Positions 12,868 through 22,393 of a DNA stretch of 59,143 nucleotides are shown one piece after another. The notes under the pieces are model-generated. The model was not told the origin of the DNA. It saw only the letters and a list, made by a program, of their open reading frames with translations, and ran no database searches. How positions within the stretch are numbered: position 1 is the first letter of the stretch; every line of letters begins with the position of its first letter. This DNA is from Stentor coeruleus (lineage: Eukaryota; Ciliophora; Heterotrichea; Heterotrichida; Stentoridae), in assembly GCA_001970955.1 (NCBI GenBank), contig MPUH01000378.1:1-59143 (forward strand), read 5' to 3'. The position numbers and the translations under genes are program-made.

Positions 12868-13068
12868 TTGTTATATGCAGACGATATTGTTCTCATTGCA
12901 CCTACATGCGAGGTCCTAAGGAAACTATGCAAATTAGTTGAAGGCTGGCTTGACAAATATGAACTCGACATAAACGCAGACAAATCAGAAATAGTAGTAT
13001 ACAATGGAAAACTAAAGCCAAGCATAGAAATAAAAGATAAGCTTCTCAAAACCACAAACGCCTATTAA
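12868..13068 (+). pseudogene. Reverse-transcriptase fragment (non-LTR type)
   Basis: A short open stretch begins LLYADDIVLIAPT, containing the YADD catalytic box of reverse transcriptases, and continues with a spaced LDKYELDINADKSEIVVYN segment, as in the palm of LINE-type enzymes. The frame has no ATG, stops at 13066-13068, and nothing upstream encodes the finger domain. Just downstream another frame gives IYTTRKRTTKKELGL, which may be a further piece. It is richer in C and G than its surroundings. I read it as a truncated, dead non-LTR retrotransposon copy; assignment to a clade is not possible. Confidence 0.7.
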
Positions 13069-13206
13069 TCAAAAACTTTATAGAAAGCATTTACACAACA
13101 AGAAAGCGAACTACAAAAAAGGAACTTGGTCTCTAATCGGGTGACGATTTATTAATCTAATCTAAAAAACTTATTAATTTTCTAAAAATAATCATATACT
13201 TTTTGG

Positions 13207-13542
13207 CTAGCATATAGTTGATGGTATGTGAACTGTAAGTCCATGAAGCTTTGGCTCACATTTCAATTGGCAAGACATTCGCTTTACATAATCTCTTTCT
13301 GGGAATTTCATGTTATTAGGTAGCTCACATAATGTGTCTAATTCAATTTCAGAAGGGGGCTCCAAAAGAGCTTCATACTTCTTGTGAATATATACACGGC
13401 ATGTAGTGCATGCTAATTGTCCTCCACAGTAACCAAATACTTCTCCTTTTTCGTTTGCGAGACCCATTAAGACTCTACCTACTTTCCCATAGGCATCCCA
13501 TTTTTTGTTGTCTTGTATAAATCTTATAAGGATGTCTTTCAT
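13207..13542 (-). CDS. [2Fe-2S] ferredoxin, adrenodoxin type
   Basis: 111 residues. The iron-sulfur loop is CGGQLACTTC (residues 39-48), matching the C-x5-C-x2-C pattern of adrenodoxin-type ferredoxins (CEGTLACSTC in the vertebrate protein), and the fourth ligand is the Cys in RMSCQ near residue 90. The conserved C-terminal strand GLTVHIP is present. In other eukaryotes such proteins pass electrons from ferredoxin reductase to iron-sulfur cluster assembly or P450s in mitochondria. The frame begins directly with the first beta strand (MKDILIRFIQ), so there is no obvious mitochondrial presequence; I found no upstream exon that the usual 15-nt intron would join. The gene is transcribed leftward, as are its two right-hand neighbours. 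Confidence 0.88.
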   Translation of the reverse strand: MKDILIRFIQDNKKWDAYGKVGRVLMGLANEKGEVFGYCGGQLACTTCRVYIHKKYEALLEPPSEIELDTLCELPNNMKFPERDYVKRMSCQLKCEPKLHGLTVHIPSTIC

Positions 13543-13957
13543 TTTTATATGTGTCTTGCATACTTGAGCTTATTTGCATATATGTTAAGAAAGTTAAAAT
13601 TATTAGCGGATTATAGATTAGTATTCTTAATCACCCTATATTTTTGTGGTAAGTTTAAGATGATAATAGAATTTGATACCTGCATTAACTAAAAAAAATT
13701 TTTTAAAAAATATTTATGTTTTGCTAAAATCGAAAAATTCTTGTTAAAAACTGTACCAAAAGTTATGCGATTATTTATAACGAACAGATTATTTAAGCTA
13801 CCTTACTAATAATATCATAGCATGATGATCTTTTTTGAATAATGGTGTATGCTTTTTTTACCACCATCAGTTTTATAAATATTTTACAATAAGGTTGCAC
13901 CTTCTCTCCAAATATCAAACAGCATAAGTCTATTGAACCTAAATATATTTTTACTAA
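13543..13957. other. Intergenic spacer
   Basis: 415 bases between the ferredoxin start and the end of the cytidylyltransferase gene. No gene or exon is supported. Confidence 0.5.
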
Positions 13958-15202
13958 CTAAAGTTCGCTAACATAAGTTTTATTTTGATAGTACTGATTT
14001 TCATTTGCAACCATACGAGTATTTCTTTGTATATACAGCATGCGGTGATCAACAATTCTCTTAACAATTTCTTCAGCATTTAAAGTAGTATTGCTCGGGA
14101 TTTCTTGATAAATACCTAAACTTTTTGGTACTGAATAAGGATCGTTACCAGTAATTTCATCAATCGCATCTTTATGATAACTTCCTTGAACAACAAGCGA
14201 GATATTCAAAGTTTTAATCATATCTTCAGTAATCTCCCAAGGTGCCCCCATAATAACATCATCAACATACTTCATGGCCAGCAAATTTAAAGTTCTTTCA
14301 TTAAGGTTCATTATAGGAAAATTCTTTCCTTTATGTCGGTTCACAGTTTTGTCATCATGAACTCCAACAATTAAATAGTCTCCTAATTCTCTTGCAGCTT
14401 TCAAAGTCTCTACATGACCCATATGAATAAGATCAAATGAACCATCAATATACACAATTTTATCGGTTGGCTGAGGAACTCTACCTGATGAGAACTGATT
14501 AATCCTTCTAGTTGTAGCTAAAAAGTTTGATGTCTTTGGATTCCTGACAAGATTAGAAACCTGAGTTGGCTGAGATTCTTTGTTTTCTTCAGCTGTCATC
14601 AACAGCATTTTCNCTGTCATCAACAACATTTTTCCGACCATTTCAGTTGTTGAAATTCCTTCAGTTCTTTTAACAACCTTAAGTTTCCCAGCATTTCTCA
14701 CTTCTTCATATGCATCAGTTCCTGTGTCTTTCCTTATAGCAAGATCGTCGCCATGTATAACATAATCGCATTTAACCCTAGTCAAAATTTCAAGATTGAC
14801 ATAATACTCAACCCCGTCAGCTACTTCGTCAACCCATTTGCAAGCTTCAGCTAAAGCTCTACGTTCAGCTTGCTTCATCACTGGTGGACCTTTACATCTT
14901 GCGATTTCCTCATCAGAAATCACCCCTACTACAAGAATATCCCCAAGAGCTCTTGCTTGTCTCATACAATTGAAATGCCCTGAGTGTATTAAATCCATGC
15001 AAGCGGCCATATATATTCTAACTGGTAGTCTTTGAGGAGCTCTTGGAATGTTTTCAAGATAAGTCACTAACTGATTTAATTTTTCTTCAATAGCAGGATT
15101 ACTAATGGTGCTTATCTCTCCACCAAGCAGAAGGTCACTAATATCTGGCCGTGAATTTATTTTAGCCAGCAGTCCAGCTAGTAGTGAGATTTCAAGCTCC
15201 AT
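13958..15202 (-). CDS. PCYT2: CTP:phosphoethanolamine cytidylyltransferase
   Basis: 414 residues with two tandem nucleotidyltransferase domains, as in eukaryotic ECT/PCYT2. The enzyme makes CDP-ethanolamine, the regulated step of phosphatidylethanolamine synthesis by the Kennedy pathway. Domain 1 begins VRIYMAACMDLIHSGHF and carries the HxGH box; domain 2 begins VYIDGSFDLIHMGHV with a second HxGH box. The EGISTTEMVGKML and TTLNAEEIVKRI segments match the conserved strand and helix after each core. An undetermined base (N) lies at 14613, and around it a 21-base unit occurs twice, giving KMLLMT-X-KMLLMT in the linker; this is probably an assembly fault, so the true protein is likely seven residues shorter. 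Start is the first ATG, ~60 residues before domain 1. Confidence 0.93.
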   Translation of the reverse strand: MELEISLLAGLLAKINSRPDISDLLLGGEISTISNPAIEEKLNQLVTYLENIPRAPQRLPVRIYMAACMDLIHSGHFNCMRQARALGDILVVGVISDEEIARCKGPPVMKQAERRALAEACKWVDEVADGVEYYVNLEILTRVKCDYVIHGDDLAIRKDTGTDAYEEVRNAGKLKVVKRTEGISTTEMVGKMLLMTXKMLLMTAEENKESQPTQVSNLVRNPKTSNFLATTRRINQFSSGRVPQPTDKIVYIDGSFDLIHMGHVETLKAARELGDYLIVGVHDDKTVNRHKGKNFPIMNLNERTLNLLAMKYVDDVIMGAPWEITEDMIKTLNISLVVQGSYHKDAIDEITGNDPYSVPKSLGIYQEIPSNTTLNAEEIVKRIVDHRMLYIQRNTRMVANENQYYQNKTYVSEL

Positions 15203-15246
15203 TTATATTTAATCAGTTGAACACAATTAAAATTATTAGATGCTTA

Positions 15247-15918
15247 CTAACATGCACAAGCTCCTTGGTCTGGTATTGAGTACATCTGTTGGACATTAAG
15301 TTTAATGCTTTTGTTCAAAATTGGCTCATCTTTCTGTCTAGCTATAGCTGTTTGAAGGACCATATTAAAAATGTGCTCAATACCAACTTGGTTACGGTCT
15401 TTTTTCAAGTTACTTTCTCTTGGCCATAGTGCTGAAGTCTCTTGATAAAGCATTTTGTGTTTTTCTGCAAACCTGGCGGCATCCTCTTTTGAAATACTCC
15501 TCATACCAGAGCTTTCTAAGTCGCATTTATTGCCTACAAGACATACTACACAATCTTTAGTTGTATTGTCACGGATTTCTGCGTGCCAGTTCGGAAGCTC
15601 TTCAAAACTTTCTGGACTACTAATGTCATATACTAGTAAGCAAGCATCAGCACCGCGGTAATAATGCTTTGTTATACTTTTAAAGCGTTCTTGTCCGGCT
15701 GTATCCCAAATATGCAGCTGGATTTTTTGGCCGCTTGCCTTATCAAAAACGATGCGCTTTGTAAACTCCACACCAATGGTCGAGGTAAAATTTGGAGGGA
15801 GTTCATCTAACACATAACGATAAACCAATGCTGTTTTTCCAACATTACTTGCCCCGATCAGTACGACTGTATAGGTGTTACCTTTAAGGATCTCGCTGAA
15901 CCCTTCAGACTCTTCCAT
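15247..15918 (-). CDS. Rab-family small GTPase
   Basis: 223 residues with all GTP-binding boxes: P-loop GASNVGKT (~21-28), switch I Thr in FTSTIGVEF, WDTAGQERF in switch II, NKCD (G4) and ETSA (G5). It ends GACAC, a CxC prenylation signal, so it should be doubly geranylgeranylated and act in vesicle traffic. The subfamily cannot be fixed by eye. After ETSA there is an insertion (LWPRESNLKKDRNQV) not usual in Rabs. Within it, 15399-15413 read on the minus strand is GTAACTTGAAAAAAG, which fits the intron pattern and is a multiple of three; if spliced, the protein has 218 residues. It shares orientation with the cytidylyltransferase 45 bases away. Confidence 0.93.
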   Translation of the reverse strand: MEESEGFSEILKGNTYTVVLIGASNVGKTALVYRYVLDELPPNFTSTIGVEFTKRIVFDKASGQKIQLHIWDTAGQERFKSITKHYYRGADACLLVYDISSPESFEELPNWHAEIRDNTTKDCVVCLVGNKCDLESSGMRSISKEDAARFAEKHKMLYQETSALWPRESNLKKDRNQVGIEHIFNMVLQTAIARQKDEPILNKSIKLNVQQMYSIPDQGACAC

Positions 15919-16361
15919 TTTTTATTTGATTCTGGCTAAGAAATTTTTGACTTTGAGCTAGAAATAAATCTAATCATAGCAAATATAATCAAAATTAAAA
16001 ATTGCAGCAAAAAATAACTATGGTTATTATGCATTTCAATAATTCATATCTGATTATTTTTCTAGGTTTTATCCTCGAAAAAATTACTATAAATCCATAA
16101 TACTACGTTTGAATAATAAAAAACTCATTTTTTTTACTAAATCGGACACCAGAATTATTGGTATTTTTTTTGTAATACTGCAGAAATAAATATAGAATAT
16201 TATTGGGAAAACTAAAACATAGTTAATTTGTTTTTTCTAATGATATATGACAAAAAGTTATAGTTTTATTAGGATAAACTGATTTATTAAAATAAGCCAG
16301 ATAATATAAATTTTATGCTTTATTAGTATTTAACTGATATTGCTTATAATCAAAATTAAAT
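15919..16361. other. Divergent promoter region, Rab / sorting receptor
   Basis: 443 bases between two genes transcribed away from each other; it must hold both promoters. No recognisable motif stands out from the AT-rich background. Confidence 0.5.
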
Positions 16362-17708
16362 ATGAATCTCTATCTTTTTATAGGTCTGCTTGGTCTATCC
16401 TTAGGAAGCATAACTGTATTTGCCCCATCTGACCTCCAAAAAACATTCCAAAGCAAATATGACAAAGGAATTATCCCTTCGTCTATGGGCAACTTCGGAA
16501 ATCCTCCTTATGGAAGTTTCCTTACAGGCCAGCTTATCATAGAAGATAAGAGCCATAGCACAGCTTGCGATCCATTACCTCCAATGCAAGGAGAGTTAGC
16601 TAATTCAGGTTCACAAATAGTCATGGCTAATGCTGGAGACTGTGCTTTTGTTGTCAAAGTTCGTAATGCACAGGATATTGGAGCTAAAGCTGTTATTATT
16701 GTCAATGATGATGATAGTGATATAAACAAATTTATTATGACTGATAATGGAGCAGGAGGGAACTTAGATATTCCAGCATTTATTATTAGACAAGAAGATG
16801 GAAATCTTTTTTATAGTTACAAGAGCGAAGAAAGAATAACAAATATAATCCTCTGCCTAGGTTTTGAAATCAACAAATCAACCAAAAACGAGGTCTCAGT
16901 GACTATCTGGCTCCAATCCTCTAGCGACTTTGCAATGACATTCCTTAATGATTTCAGTATTTTTGCTACGAATATGCCACAAATGAATTTCACTCCTCAT
17001 TATTTAACATGGGAATGCCAAATCTGCAAGCAACAAAATTTTGTCAAAGCTCAAGAAGAATGCATATCAGCAGGAAGGTACTGTTCTTATGACCCAGATG
17101 GTTATAACCCTATAAAAGGTCAAGATGTCGTCTTAGAAGACTTAACTGAACTTTGTGTTTTTAATGTCAGCAATACAAAAAAATGGTTTAATTACATTAG
17201 CGAGTTCTATAAAAACTGCTATTTAGATTTTTCAAGATCCTGCTCTAATAAAGTATTGAAAACAGTTGGGGTTATCAAAAGTGCTGTAGATAAATGTATA
17301 AAAAAAAGTATTGAAGGAGATGATTTACTTGTGAACGATAATAGGATTATGAGAAATGAATTTGCTTTGTGGAATAACGAAATGATTCCGTTTAACCCAG
17401 CAATTATTATTAATAACATGCTTTATAGAGGAGATTTAGAAGTTGATGCAGTTTCTAAAGCGATATGTGCTAGTTTTACTATTGAGAATATACCTGATAT
17501 TTGTAAGGTTGGTGTTGTAATATCTGAGGATAAAAGTAAAGGTAATTTTTGGATTATTATATTATTATTGTTAGTTATTGCTCTTGTTATTAGCATTCTT
17601 GCTGTTTATAGAATTTGGTTAAATAAAGAACTTAAGCATGATATTAGGCTTAAAGTTGGAGCTGAAGTTGCACAGTACTTCCAGATGGCGGATTTGGAAA
17701 AAAATTAG
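16362..17708 (+). CDS. Vacuolar-sorting-receptor homologue (PA domain, single-pass)
   Basis: 448 residues. A signal peptide occupies ~1-20. A protease-associated domain follows, with CDPLPP, AGDCAFVVKVRNAQ and GAKAVIIVND as its marks (to ~165). The middle region matches plant vacuolar sorting receptors: TPHYLTWECQICK, AGRYCSYDPDG, LTELCVFNVSN and, near residue 345, PAIIINNMLYRG followed by AVSKAIC. A hydrophobic helix at ~395-418 leads to a 29-residue cytosolic tail with YFQM, a YxxPhi sorting signal like the YMPL of plant receptors. The EGF-like repeats of plant proteins are missing, so it is shorter. The likely role is recruiting soluble hydrolases from Golgi to food vacuoles or lysosomes. 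The fold and topology are well supported; the cargo is unknown. Confidence 0.85.
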   Translation: MNLYLFIGLLGLSLGSITVFAPSDLQKTFQSKYDKGIIPSSMGNFGNPPYGSFLTGQLIIEDKSHSTACDPLPPMQGELANSGSQIVMANAGDCAFVVKVRNAQDIGAKAVIIVNDDDSDINKFIMTDNGAGGNLDIPAFIIRQEDGNLFYSYKSEERITNIILCLGFEINKSTKNEVSVTIWLQSSSDFAMTFLNDFSIFATNMPQMNFTPHYLTWECQICKQQNFVKAQEECISAGRYCSYDPDGYNPIKGQDVVLEDLTELCVFNVSNTKKWFNYISEFYKNCYLDFSRSCSNKVLKTVGVIKSAVDKCIKKSIEGDDLLVNDNRIMRNEFALWNNEMIPFNPAIIINNMLYRGDLEVDAVSKAICASFTIENIPDICKVGVVISEDKSKGNFWIIILLLLVIALVISILAVYRIWLNKELKHDIRLKVGAEVAQYFQMADLEKN

Positions 17709-17857
17709 ATAGGCAAAGAAAAATAAAAAATTGAATAAATTGGTTTTTGGGAGGGATGCTTATGGATAAGCTAGAAAAATATAAATTAATCCTATCTTCC
17801 AATCTAAAAGCCAGTGTTTCTTAAAAGTTATAATAATCTTATACTACCTAGCTAATT

Positions 17858-18457
17858 CTAAAAACTAATTGGTGGAATATAAAAGTGCGGGGAGCAATTC
17901 CCAATATCCTGAATGCACTTGATTTTATTCATAAATGAATCATAGCACACATTAAAACTTTTCAGATAAGTTTCCCCATTTACTTCCTCACATTCAACTT
18001 GAGTAGTATTTCCCACAGCATTTCCCAAATCATAATACGAGTATTTTTCAGCAAGATTTGGTATAATTCCTACTTCATCCATTCTTGCTTCAATATCTAA
18101 TCTTACAAAGGCCTCAATAGCTTTTTTGAAGTATTCTTCTTCAGGAACCCATGGGTTGAAGCATATCCCATCATATTCCCATTCTGACTTCCACGATGAT
18201 TTTCTGTTTACTGTATGGATGTCCCAATAAGCACTTAGCATTTCTAAAATTTCGAATTCTGGCTCTTCATAATCTGGACCGTAACAGTCGTCAAGGCGTT
18301 CTCCGTCATTGTTTGTTTGCCAAAATCTGTTGATGAAGGTTTTTTGAGTATACATATCGTCACAGTAAATGCCTAGGCAGTGAGTTGGGCGCCAGTTGAT
18401 GCTTAGAAAATGTATTTCTGCAGATGAGAGAACTGCTAAGAATAAAGGTAAGAACAT
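17858..18457 (-). CDS. RNase T2-like secreted protein lacking the catalytic histidines
   Basis: 199 residues with a hydrophobic signal sequence (MFLPLFLAVLSSA). The RNase T2 framework is visible: LSINWRPTHC aligns with the LxxxWPxxxC strand, FINRFWQTNNDG with the first catalytic segment (FxIHGLWPxxxDG), and SWKSEWEYDGIC with the second (FWxHEWxKHGxC). The structural Trp, Gly, Asp and Cys positions are kept, but the three catalytic histidines are replaced: Asn43, Ser91 and Asp96; the nearby Lys is Tyr95, and only Glu92 remains. Family knowledge predicts no RNA cleavage. It may bind RNA or another ligand, or be unrelated in function. The frame is intact, so selection appears to maintain it. It is convergent with the sorting receptor, whose stop is 150 bases away. 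Confidence 0.8.
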   Translation of the reverse strand: MFLPLFLAVLSSAEIHFLSINWRPTHCLGIYCDDMYTQKTFINRFWQTNNDGERLDDCYGPDYEEPEFEILEMLSAYWDIHTVNRKSSWKSEWEYDGICFNPWVPEEEYFKKAIEAFVRLDIEARMDEVGIIPNLAEKYSYYDLGNAVGNTTQVECEEVNGETYLKSFNVCYDSFMNKIKCIQDIGNCSPHFYIPPISF

Positions 18458-19404
18458 TTTTATTAGTGGCTTTAAAAAAAAGATTATTGAATGAACAAGG
18501 AAAATTTATAGGATGAAGTTTAAAGGAAGTGCCGAGCTTTTAATCAATTTTTGAAAGCTATTAATAAGTGTTGATATTTTATAAAACTATTACTTTTGGT
18601 ATATTATTTAAAATTTCTTATAATTAAGATAGAGAGATATAGGATTTCGATTGGTTTGTTAGAAATAATAGTTTAAGTAAATCAATGAAAAGGTAGAGAT
18701 TCGGAATTAGATAAAAATTTTGATAAATATAGAGAAATCAAAATATATGAATTTGAAGTATTTTTTATGCTTTATTTATAGTAGACAAATATATTAATTA
18801 TTTTACTTTAACTCCACCCCAATAAGAAGAAAATGCACATGCAATTTCAAAAATTAGCTAATTTATTATCGATAAGTAATTAAAATTTAATACCCGACTT
18901 ACTTAGCTTTATACTTAAATGCACAATTTATAAGCAAACCGTTCCAAAAAGTTAATGAAAATACCATAAAGCCTTAAAACTCCAAGAACCCTTGAGAAAT
19001 CTGTAAAATTTATATATGAAAACTATTGAAAATGAAAAAGCTAGTTTAAAAGTATTATCACATCTCCCATTCAAAATCCTTATTAGATCACTAGAAATTG
19101 CCACTCTACTATTATCCCGTTTAAGTCTATATTAAGCATTTCAATTGATGAAATTTTTTTTATAATTTATATAATAGGAAAGAAATAAGTTTATATTTAA
19201 CAACAACAAACGTGATGCTAATTAACTGGAGAAATATTATGTAAATAAGTTTTAATAATTCATACAGAAATATACTTTCAACAAATCTTAGTATCTTTCT
19301 AACGATTTTCAATATATAATATTTATTTACCTATAATTCTCTATAAACCCTGCTAAATTTGATACATTTATCAATATCTTATATTAACATACTAGTTAAT
19401 TAAT
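18458..19404. other. Intergenic tract
   Basis: About 950 bases without a supportable gene; it contains the upstream region of the RNase T2-like gene and the downstream region of the next minus-strand gene. Confidence 0.5.
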
Positions 19405-20472
19405 TTAGTTAGCCCTGAGATTTTCTAACAAAATCTCATTATCCCTTCTCATTTTTGGCAGGTTCATTCTTTTCCCAGCATACCTTGGGGTAATAGGTTT
19501 AAGTAGTGGAAGCTGTTTAACTTTTTTTACAGAGCGAATAAAAAGATCTGGAAACCTATATCGTGAGCCATTAGAATCAGGAAAATTCATAGCAGCAACA
19601 ATATCTGAATAATCATCTATAGAGACTAATGATTTTATTGGGCTTATTTGAAGTATAGGTAAATTTTTATCTAAGGCAGATCTACCTAAAGATTCAAGAC
19701 TTGGAGATAATATTGGCTCAATAGAATTTTTATAAGCAAAAGAGCTTACTTGAGTTGGCTTCAAGTTCGGATCATCATGTTTCTCTTGCTCAATATAGAT
19801 ACTTTGCATGGCTTCAGGAGGTGAAGGCTGTGGCATTTCAGGAGACTGAATTCTTGCAATAACTTCAGGAGGCTTCACCAACAAAATCGGCCCTTCTGAG
19901 CTATTTCTTGGTTTTATCATATCTTTTGAATTATCATTACAGGACACTCCTCTAGCATTAACTATTTGGATATTTTTCGGAGTTGGAGCAATAGACTCAG
20001 GTCTTTCAAAATCCTGAAAAATAAACCTTGTTCTTATATTTCTTTGAGTTGATGGCATTATCGGCTGTCTTAAAGGATTTTCAAATATTTCTTTTATTAT
20101 CAAAGAAGAATCACTTATTTCTTTAATATTAATTTTGCTTGATGTCGGCAAAGACTGATTGTGAAGATTTTTGTCATACCGAGATTCATTGAGAGCAGCG
20201 TTTATAAAAGGAGGGATATGGTTGTGTGTATGAGGAGTCTTGCAAGATGGGGCGATAATCGTTGATTTATAGTAGGTACTAGGACTGAATAGTTTTTGTG
20301 TTATTACTAAAGAGTGATCGACAGAAATATTGATGTCTTTGTGGTCACTTTTGATTTCTTCTTCACAGTTTATGTCTTTATTTTCGATGACCGCTGAGTT
20401 ATCCTGCTGCTTTCTTAATCTTCTTTTAAAAAATGTAAAGCATCCGCATGAGTTCTTTTTGGCCCTTTCCAT
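19405..20472 (-). CDS. Hypothetical low-complexity protein, 355 residues
   Basis: Not recognised. The N-terminus, MERAKKNSCGCFTFFKRRLRK, combines a Cys pair, aromatic residues and basic residues and could be a palmitoylated membrane anchor. Most of the chain is Pro/Ser/Asn/Ile-rich and looks disordered, with short repeated SxEP/IxSPE phrases (for example IQSPEMPQPSPPEAMQ). The last ~60 residues are more ordered and basic (FPDLFIRSVKKVKQLPLLKP ... RMNLPKMRRDNEILLENL). No catalytic motif is seen. An intact 355-codon frame in this AT-rich DNA argues for a real gene. Confidence 0.6.
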   Translation of the reverse strand: MERAKKNSCGCFTFFKRRLRKQQDNSAVIENKDINCEEEIKSDHKDINISVDHSLVITQKLFSPSTYYKSTIIAPSCKTPHTHNHIPPFINAALNESRYDKNLHNQSLPTSSKINIKEISDSSLIIKEIFENPLRQPIMPSTQRNIRTRFIFQDFERPESIAPTPKNIQIVNARGVSCNDNSKDMIKPRNSSEGPILLVKPPEVIARIQSPEMPQPSPPEAMQSIYIEQEKHDDPNLKPTQVSSFAYKNSIEPILSPSLESLGRSALDKNLPILQISPIKSLVSIDDYSDIVAAMNFPDSNGSRYRFPDLFIRSVKKVKQLPLLKPITPRYAGKRMNLPKMRRDNEILLENLRAN

Positions 20473-20873
20473 GTTTAAAAATTTATAAAGTTAGAAAACC
20501 TTCAATTGTTTGTTGAGGTTTTCTTTATTTTCGGTAAATATAATTTTATTATAATCCTAATATAAGGTACTTAAAAATGTTAAAGATTTAAAGTATTTAT
20601 TTGAATACTACTTACTAGTTATGCTTTTCAGCAAAGATATATTTCAAATAGATTTGATATATATATACTATAATTATGCATTATTTATACCTTGTGCTAT
20701 ATTTAAAAATCATCTGGGAATACAGAAATTGCATGTGAGTATGGTATGATGATGCGTATGTATACAAAAGAATTTTTCAAAATCTTTCTTCAAATGCCCG
20801 AAAAATTATTGCAGAAAGCAAAGAATTTATCATATAGAGCATGGTTTTTTAAAGCATTAATACTGATACTTAA

Positions 20874-21449
20874 CTTAGTGGGGGTAAAAATAATGTAAGT
20901 TGTAAGAATAGCAGGAGACATGATTCACTAAAAAGATATATTGAAAGAAGCATTAAAACAATTGAAGCAAGCCTAGAAGAAGCAGATGACATAATTGGAG
21001 GTAAAGGAATAAAAGATGAATCAAAATTCGATAGAAGAAAATAAAATAAGGGTCATAAAGTTGATGAAGCATAGGCTTTTGGAGGTGTAGAGTTAACGGA
21101 TCAACGAAAAATCTTTTTAAAAAATTTAAAGATAGAAAGAGAAATATTTTGAGGAGTTAATACTAAAGCACGCTTAGCAAAGATCTCGAATTATTATAGA
21201 TGGATTGAATTATATATTAATTTGAGAAATCTTGGATATAATTATTCAGTTCTCAATCATAGCGAAAACTTTGTTAATCCATCAGCTGGCACACACACTA
21301 ACAGAATAGAGGGCGCCTGAATCAAAATTAAAATAAATACTACCCTAAGGGAAAAAATTCAAATATACTTCATGGAAAACTATTCGAATTTAATGGAGAA
21401 TAAGAATGAGGATCATTTATGGGATTGTTTTCTAAAGCTGTGCAAGTAG
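20874..21449 (+). pseudogene. Decayed IS1595/Merlin-type DDE transposase
   Basis: One frame, ~191 codons, reads as an ISXO2/IS1016-like transposase with four in-frame stops and no frameshift: TAA 21042, TAG 21072, TGA 21150, TGA 21318. Family marks in order: IIGGKGIKDESKFDRRK (first catalytic Asp region), NKGHKVDEA, AFGGVE, then LGYNYSVLNHSENFVNP, SAGTHTNRIEGA, and a C-terminal helix. The second acidic residue, usually in a SDxW.aY context, is altered (ISNYYRWIELY). The TAG at 21072 and TGA at 21318 lie where the family normally has Trp, consistent with TGG decaying by G-to-A change. An N-terminal part (RAWFFKALILILNLVGVK) is visible in another frame just upstream. Terminal inverted repeats were not found. 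Confidence 0.75.
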
Positions 21450-22393
21450 CTGATATAGATTAGTGGTAAATAAATTATTAATTTTTTTTAGATTTATTAC
21501 GTATTTTAGATGCCACAGATATCCTTTATAATAATAATTTTTTATAGTAGATTTTTTTTGCCTTTGCTTTTATATGTATTAATATTTGATTTATTTATCG
21601 AATGTGAGATATACTTGAGCATGATTAATTCTATATAAAATGTTTTATATTTTAAATGCAACAGAAATATCAGTAATTATAATGCTTATATTTTCATATA
21701 ATAATGATTGCATATAATCATATTAATATACTTGATCTTTTAATATGGTATTTTATGATTATATCAAAAATAAAAGCTTTCAATTAGTTTATATTAATAA
21801 GTATTCTAATTTTATAACCTTTTCATTATTAAAATTGCGGCATTTTTTTACGATATTTCTATCATAATATATAAATGCAAACTATTTTTTTATTTTAAAC
21901 ATGATTTTATAAACAGCGTAAGCAATCAAACTTGTAATGCTCTAATTAAAAATTATTTTAACCTTTTTAATCATCAGCCTTCCCTATTTCAAATTATATT
22001 TGGTACATAAATTTAAGCTTCAATAAATATCAAGTAATATTAGTTAGGAATTATCGCTTGACTATTGTCCAGTCCTTTTTAATTTTCTTCTTTTATAGTA
22101 TATTTTCGTGATAAAGTTTTTTATTTCTCTGTCAATCTTGATTATTTCTTATTTGTTGTGTTTTTTTCTAAGTGTTTTTTCAAATTCTTCATTCCATAAA
22201 ACGATATGCGATAATGAAAAATTTTTAGTTTCTTCATTCGCATATTTTTTAAGTTCGTTTTCCATTTCAATCCTCAAGACATAATCACATCATTCTCCCA
22301 TAAAAAAATCCACAAAATTCCTACACCTAAAATCCTTAATACAATTTCAATATTCCCCTTCAAAGTAAATCATTCTAGCATGCTTGCGAACTT
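21450..22393. other. Intergenic tract after the transposase relic
   Basis: About 940 AT-rich bases. No gene seen. The last ~130 bases become C-rich and G-poor, the usual state just upstream of plus-strand genes in this window. Confidence 0.5.

Noticed and set aside
12849..13055. 68-codon minus-strand frame
   Set aside because: Antisense shadow of the reverse-transcriptase fragment, whose YADD box explains the region.
21072..21320. Idea that the organism reads UGA (or UAG) as tryptophan
   Set aside because: Intact genes in the window use TGG and terminate at TAA, TAG and TGA; the stops are confined to a decayed transposase.
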